NCBI GenBank assembly: GCA_964615445.1
Contig: CAZTOK010000053.1
Coordinates: 1 to 6,830, forward strand
Direction: 5' to 3'
DNA length: 6,830 bases
Origin: JALRBM01 sp964615445
Lineage (GTDB): Bacteria; Patescibacteriota; Saccharimonadia; Saccharimonadales; Saccharimonadaceae
A program made the translations under genes and the position numbers. The notes beneath the pieces were generated by a model. It was not told the DNA's origin. It made no database searches and was given only the letters and a program-made list of their open reading frames with translations. Positions 4,512-6,830 of the stretch are shown here, in pieces (within the stretch, counting starts at the first letter, position 1; the number at the start of each line of letters is the position of its first letter).

Positions 4512-5144
4512 ATGATTATCGCTTTTCCCGAATTAGCCAAAGAGCTTATTGAGCTATTTCAAGCCGATCAAAAAGAATACAAAGCCTTCTCGGGTAAATA
4601 CTATTGGGGTACTGATTCGCAAAGTGATATGGCCGTTGAAGCCAAAGTCACATTTAAGAAACATGTCCATGCACGGGCTATGCGTATGCTTGAAATCCTG
4701 GAAGAAGTCAAAGAGCCCACCCTGAGTAATGTAGGCCAAGAGGCAGCGCAAGCTATCTCAATTCTGGCTACTCACTCTTCATTGGGGACAACACGCAAAG
4801 TCCTAACCGCATTTGAGTCATGCTATAAACAGAATCGAAATAATACGTACTATCAGGCTATCCCGGCAATGGCAGACTGGGTTCTATTGCTGTCTCGTAA
4901 GCCACAGCGTTTCGGTACGATCTGGCTCTTCGCCAAAAACAAGCAACCCTACCTACCAACCGTTGAAGATTACGAGAATATAAACGAGCGACGGGCCGAG
5001 TATGGGCTTGAACCTTTGCGTTGGCCAAAATCACTTGCGATTCCCGAAAGTGAGCAGCCCTGGCTCAAACAGCCGTTATCCCAGCTCGTAATGAGAGAGC
5101 CGAGTAATAAGGAATATGAGGAGTTCGCTGCCGATTTCTTATAA
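4512..5144 (+). CDS. DUF6624-like protein of unknown function
   Basis: A 210-residue soluble protein and the only clear plus-strand gene. Its middle and C-terminal parts resemble the DUF6624 family: AISILATHSSL (81-91), the strongly conserved-looking RKPQRFGT (129-136) and VEDYENINERRAEYGLEPL (151-169). These are remembered family signatures; a profile search was not run. The function of the family is not known to me. The N-terminal 75 residues are helical and charged. The C-terminal tail after 170 is extra and unrecognised. The gene converges on the nuclease gene with about 40 nt between the stops and no clear terminator there. Unlike the minus-strand units it is not followed by module A; its upstream side faces a decayed copy. 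It may have arrived together with the nuclease gene. It stops with TAA. Confidence 0.8.
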   Translation: MIIAFPELAKELIELFQADQKEYKAFSGKYYWGTDSQSDMAVEAKVTFKKHVHARAMRMLEILEEVKEPTLSNVGQEAAQAISILATHSSLGTTRKVLTAFESCYKQNRNNTYYQAIPAMADWVLLLSRKPQRFGTIWLFAKNKQPYLPTVEDYENINERRAEYGLEPLRWPKSLAIPESEQPWLKQPLSQLVMREPSNKEYEEFAADFL

Positions 5145-5184
5145 GAAATGCCATCAAGGTAAGCCCCAATAAAGGATATGGATA

Positions 5185-5937
5185 CTAAGCGACAACTTTA
5201 TCAATTATCGGTGCTTCCGGGGACGACTCTTTTATCACTCGTTTTCGCTTCACTCGTAAACGCGGCTTAGGAAACTCCACTTTCTCGCTAATAATTTGGT
5301 GTAAGGATTCTGCAACATCTTCCATTTGGAAGTAGATTCCTGTCTGTTCTTTTAGGTCATTACGCAAACGTTTGACGATTTCTTCTGAGTATACGAGCTT
5401 AGCAAGATTGACTGGATTAAGTGCGTTAGTACGTTTCCAGAATGTCTCTAGCTCACCCTTCATGATCGCCCGCTTAGTCAAATACCATATCAGATCAGGC
5501 GCTTTCTTTAATTCATCACTATTCATGAGGTCGATCTTGAATATGAGTGTCGTACTGATCGGCTTCCCGAAGTTTACGCGGTACAGTTGAATCTCGCGCC
5601 CGTTGAGCAACAATATCCAGTCGATACCTTCATTGGCTGCATACGCTAGGCTTTGGCGAAGATGTTTTTCGTTGAGATCGAGTTCTATAGATTTTACTTC
5701 GACAACAAAATGCTTCTTGCGCTTGAGCTGAACAACGTAGTCTGCATACTCACTCTTTATCCGGTATTCCGTTTTAATTTCTTCTAGTTCGAGGTAACCT
5801 AAGATTTCCGTTAGGAAACTATTGGTCATAATTCGCGTATCTGCTTCATTTAATGTCGTGAACTCTTTACGCAGATACTTCCGTTTATATAATTTTAGTT
5901 GTTCTCTGAGTGTCTGAAGTTGTTTGTCGGTAGCCAT
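5185..5937 (-). CDS. PD-(D/E)XK nuclease, HsdR N-terminal-like
   Basis: A 250-residue protein whose first 125 residues match the type I restriction enzyme R N-terminal nuclease fold (HSDR_N type). E31 in NEADTR, D66 in SEYADYVV, and E80 and K82 in HFVVEVKS give the full catalytic set. Q95 and Y99 in LRQSLAYA fit the QxxxY motif of RecB-like and HsdR nucleases. The rest is helical, and a basic patch RLRVKRKRVIK (226-236) near the end could bind DNA. There is no helicase, methylase or specificity subunit here, so it is a solitary nuclease; related stand-alone proteins are found in defence regions, though their targets are usually unknown. Unlike its neighbours it has a Shine-Dalgarno (GAGGA, 7 nt before the ATG) and a leader, and lacks module A after its stop. 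It stops with TAG. A defence role is inference. Confidence 0.85.
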   Translation of the reverse strand: MATDKQLQTLREQLKLYKRKYLRKEFTTLNEADTRIMTNSFLTEILGYLELEEIKTEYRIKSEYADYVVQLKRKKHFVVEVKSIELDLNEKHLRQSLAYAANEGIDWILLLNGREIQLYRVNFGKPISTTLIFKIDLMNSDELKKAPDLIWYLTKRAIMKGELETFWKRTNALNPVNLAKLVYSEEIVKRLRNDLKEQTGIYFQMEDVAESLHQIISEKVEFPKPRLRVKRKRVIKESSPEAPIIDKVVA

Positions 5938-5942
5938 AGGAT

Positions 5943-5994
5943 ATTCCTCACGCGAGTTAACTATTAATCTGACTATATGATAAAAAGGAGGAAT
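5943..5994 (-). promoter_or_regulatory. Nuclease gene leader with Shine-Dalgarno and matching anti-Shine-Dalgarno
   Basis: In the minus-strand leader ATTCCTC (5994-5988) is exactly complementary to GAGGAAT (5949-5943), which contains the ribosome binding site of the nuclease gene. Pairing across a 38-base loop would hide the site. AGTTAACT, an 8-base palindrome, lies in the loop. A weak -10, TATAGT (5978-5973), lies inside the same stretch, so whether the mRNA includes the upstream arm is not settled. Confidence 0.35.
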
Positions 5995-5999
5995 TAACC

Positions 6000-6068
6000 A
6001 TTTATTTGCGTGGCATAGGGGACGAAAACATTAAATATCCTGAGATAGAGATCAAAAGTCCTTTATAA
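6000..6068 (+). pseudogene. Short frame behind a strong Shine-Dalgarno, no ATG (weak)
   Basis: The plus strand has AAAAAGGAGG (5981-5990) followed, where a start codon would be expected, by ATT and the frame IYLRGIGDENIKYPEIEIK, ending in TAA. The frame is open back to a TGA at 5970. The sequence is protein-like but only 22 codons long. It could be a remnant of a decayed gene, a tiny peptide with an ATT start, or chance: the same bases on the other strand form the anti-Shine-Dalgarno arm of the nuclease leader. Confidence 0.2.
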
Positions 6069-6070
6069 AT

Positions 6071-6093
6071 TAAAAGAACCCTGGGACGGGTTC
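6071..6093 (-). terminator. Rho-independent terminator after the membrane-protein unit
   Basis: Hairpin GAACCC/GGGTTC (6076-6081 with 6088-6093) and a 6-base loop, followed on the minus strand by TTTTAATTT. It takes the place of module B behind copy A5 and ends transcription before the nuclease leader. Confidence 0.8.
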
Positions 6094-6116
6094 ATAGAAA
6101 ACCGTGATTTCGTGTA

Positions 6117-6166
6117 TGGTGCGCTTGACGCACTTTGTTTCGAACACCTTTTGGGGTGGTTAAACA
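6117..6166 (-). repeat. Module A copy A5, cassette-end repeat
   Basis: Hairpin GTGCG-CTTGA-CGCAC (6119-6133) and the invariant 18-base core (6130-6147), identical to A3 over 33 bases. On the gene side the minus strand has GTTTAAC (6165-6159), a full RYYYAAC match. On the plus strand GTTTCGAACACC can fold back on GGTGGTTAAAC across a short loop with small bulges. The core lies 42 nt after the membrane-protein stop. Confidence 0.88.
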
Positions 6167-6190
6167 ATTTAGGCATGACTCAGGGCCGGA

Positions 6191-6742
6191 TTAGCGCCAA
6201 CTATCTAATGCTTTCTCTACAATGTCTTCTATTTTCTTTTCCGCCTCTTTGACATTTAGCTTTTTGTCATTGAAACGAGTGCCATCTTCATATAGCCAAA
6301 ATTGGTAAAAGTTGTTTTCTGCTGTAATTGTGAAGTTATCAGGTTGATATGTAGCAATGATAATCATAGGGTCACCATCGAAGTCACCACCAATATCTTG
6401 CCAAAAAGTAGTCACACGACGTGAGTCATCTGGTTCACTTTCCCGCCATTCATTATGCTCTGAGTCCCATTCGTCCCATATTATATGATTGCCATAGCTA
6501 CTAATGATTTTATCTTTTACAAAGTTTGAAAGATCGAAGCCACTAGTCAGACCAATATATATGTATTTCTTTCTTGGTAGCCAATCATTCTTCAGTATCT
6601 CTGGCAATTTATCTGTACGCCTTTTCGCAAATGGCATCCTAATTAGGCTAAAGAATAATGCAAAGGGTATGGCAATTATTACAAGCACGACAAAGAAAGG
6701 AATCAGAAATTTATTTTTAGGTGCATTAATGTTTAAAGCCAT
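6191..6742 (-). CDS. Hypothetical protein with one N-terminal membrane anchor
   Basis: I do not recognise this 183-residue protein. Residues 12-34 (from FLIPFFVVLVIIAIPFALFF) form one long hydrophobic helix, flanked by lysines before it and by a stronger basic cluster after it (RMPFAKRRTDK). By the positive-inside rule this suggests that the remaining domain of about 145 residues is cytoplasmic, though the reverse is possible. That domain is polar, rich in aspartate and tryptophan (WDEWDSEHNEW at about 89-99, DIGGDFDGDP at about 116-125) and ends in a charged helix. There is no lipobox or known catalytic motif. The start is set by an extended -10 box 7 nt upstream with no Shine-Dalgarno, so the mRNA is probably leaderless. 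Its unit ends with module A5 and a terminator. It stops with TAA. Confidence 0.75.
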   Translation of the reverse strand: MALNINAPKNKFLIPFFVVLVIIAIPFALFFSLIRMPFAKRRTDKLPEILKNDWLPRKKYIYIGLTSGFDLSNFVKDKIISSYGNHIIWDEWDSEHNEWRESEPDDSRRVTTFWQDIGGDFDGDPMIIIATYQPDNFTITAENNFYQFWLYEDGTRFNDKKLNVKEAEKKIEDIVEKALDSWR

Positions 6743-6749
6743 TAAGGCG

Positions 6750-6758
6750 AGTATACCA
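6750..6758 (-). promoter_or_regulatory. Extended -10 promoter TGGTATACT of the membrane-protein gene
   Basis: TGG-TATACT on the minus strand is followed by CGCCTTA and the ATG, so transcription should start at or next to the start codon. The terminator of the preceding unit abuts the box, so its -35 position falls inside the hairpin. Confidence 0.65.
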
Positions 6759-6784
6759 AAAAGAGACCATCACGGGTCTCTTTT
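6758..6784 (-). terminator. Rho-independent terminator of the unit beyond the right edge
   Basis: Stem AGAGACC/GGTCTCT (6762-6768 with 6775-6781), loop of 6, and T-runs on both sides. On the minus strand it ends in TTTTT just before the next promoter. Confidence 0.8.
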
Positions 6785-6785
6785 G

Positions 6786-6807
6786 TTTGAAACAATACTG
6801 TTTCAAA
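6786..6807. repeat. Second hairpin TTTGAAAC-AATACT-GTTTCAAA
   Basis: A perfect 8-bp inverted repeat with a 6-base loop lies between the cut module A copy and the terminator. It has no T-run of its own. Its arms recall the GTTTCGAA motif of module A without being the same. It may assist termination or be part of that unit's repeat. Confidence 0.5.
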
Positions 6808-6814
6808 CTCGTTT

Positions 6815-6830
6815 GGGTCTAATTGGTGCG
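6815..6830 (-). repeat. Module A copy A6, cut by the right edge
   Basis: The plus strand ends in GGTCTAATTGGTGCG. The ATTGGTGCG part matches the outer edge and first stem arm of the other copies. It lies in the expected order, just before a terminator and promoter. The core and the gene it belongs to are outside the window. Confidence 0.55.

Noticed and set aside
169..6830. CRISPR array
   Set aside because: The repeats are hundreds of bases to 2 kb apart with genes between them, not 25-40-base repeats with short spacers.
169..6830. Textbook integron with standard attC sites
   Set aside because: No integrase is present, and the R' GTTRRRY box and paired L boxes are not found, so I report only an attC-like half signature.

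Overview
This is a bacterial window of moderate GC with compact, mostly single-gene transcription units. Nearly all genes lie on the minus strand. No rRNA, tRNA, integrase or transposase is present, so the host cannot be fixed. Leaderless starts, very small accessory genes and the style of the proteins would suit a Patescibacteria/Saccharibacteria-type genome, but that is only a guess. The standard code fits: every recognised family member has a normal length without UGA read as sense.

Layout, read along the minus strand from right to left: a membrane-anchored unknown protein (6742-6191); a PD-(D/E)XK nuclease resembling the HsdR N-terminal domain (5937-5185), convergent with a plus-strand DUF6624-like gene (4512-5144); a DEDDh exonuclease (4242-3667); a GNAT acetyltransferase (3481-2819); a three-gene operon of short-chain dehydrogenase, histidine phosphatase and a frameshifted NUDIX gene (2610-812); a 128-residue unknown protein (626-240); and the start of another unknown ORF that runs off the left edge. 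No gene-free stretch exceeds 300 bases.

The striking feature is the punctuation. A short imperfect palindrome (module A, with an invariant 18-base core) follows the stop codon of four transcription units by about 31-42 nt. Degenerate copies occur at 169-200 and 4340-4376, and a seventh copy is cut by the right edge. Beyond each module A comes a terminator. In three places this terminator is one conserved long hairpin family (module B) held at nearly fixed spacing from A. Immediately after comes the promoter of the next gene, with a -10 box only 4-9 nt from the ATG, so most units probably make leaderless mRNAs. The repeated unit is therefore promoter, gene, module A, terminator.

Together with the unrelated accessory cargo (acetyltransferase, NUDIX, phosphatase, nuclease, unknowns), this looks like a gene-cassette array. 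It resembles an integron or CALIN (integrase-less cassette array) in organisation, but the repeats do not match a textbook attC site: RYYYAAC-like boxes are visible after the stop codons, while the matching GTTRRRY end is not. The genes themselves do not form one pathway. Within the array, the NUDIX gene is broken by a 7-bp tandem duplication, and the convergent nuclease/DUF6624 pair breaks the repeat rule and sits beside what looks like a decayed cassette.
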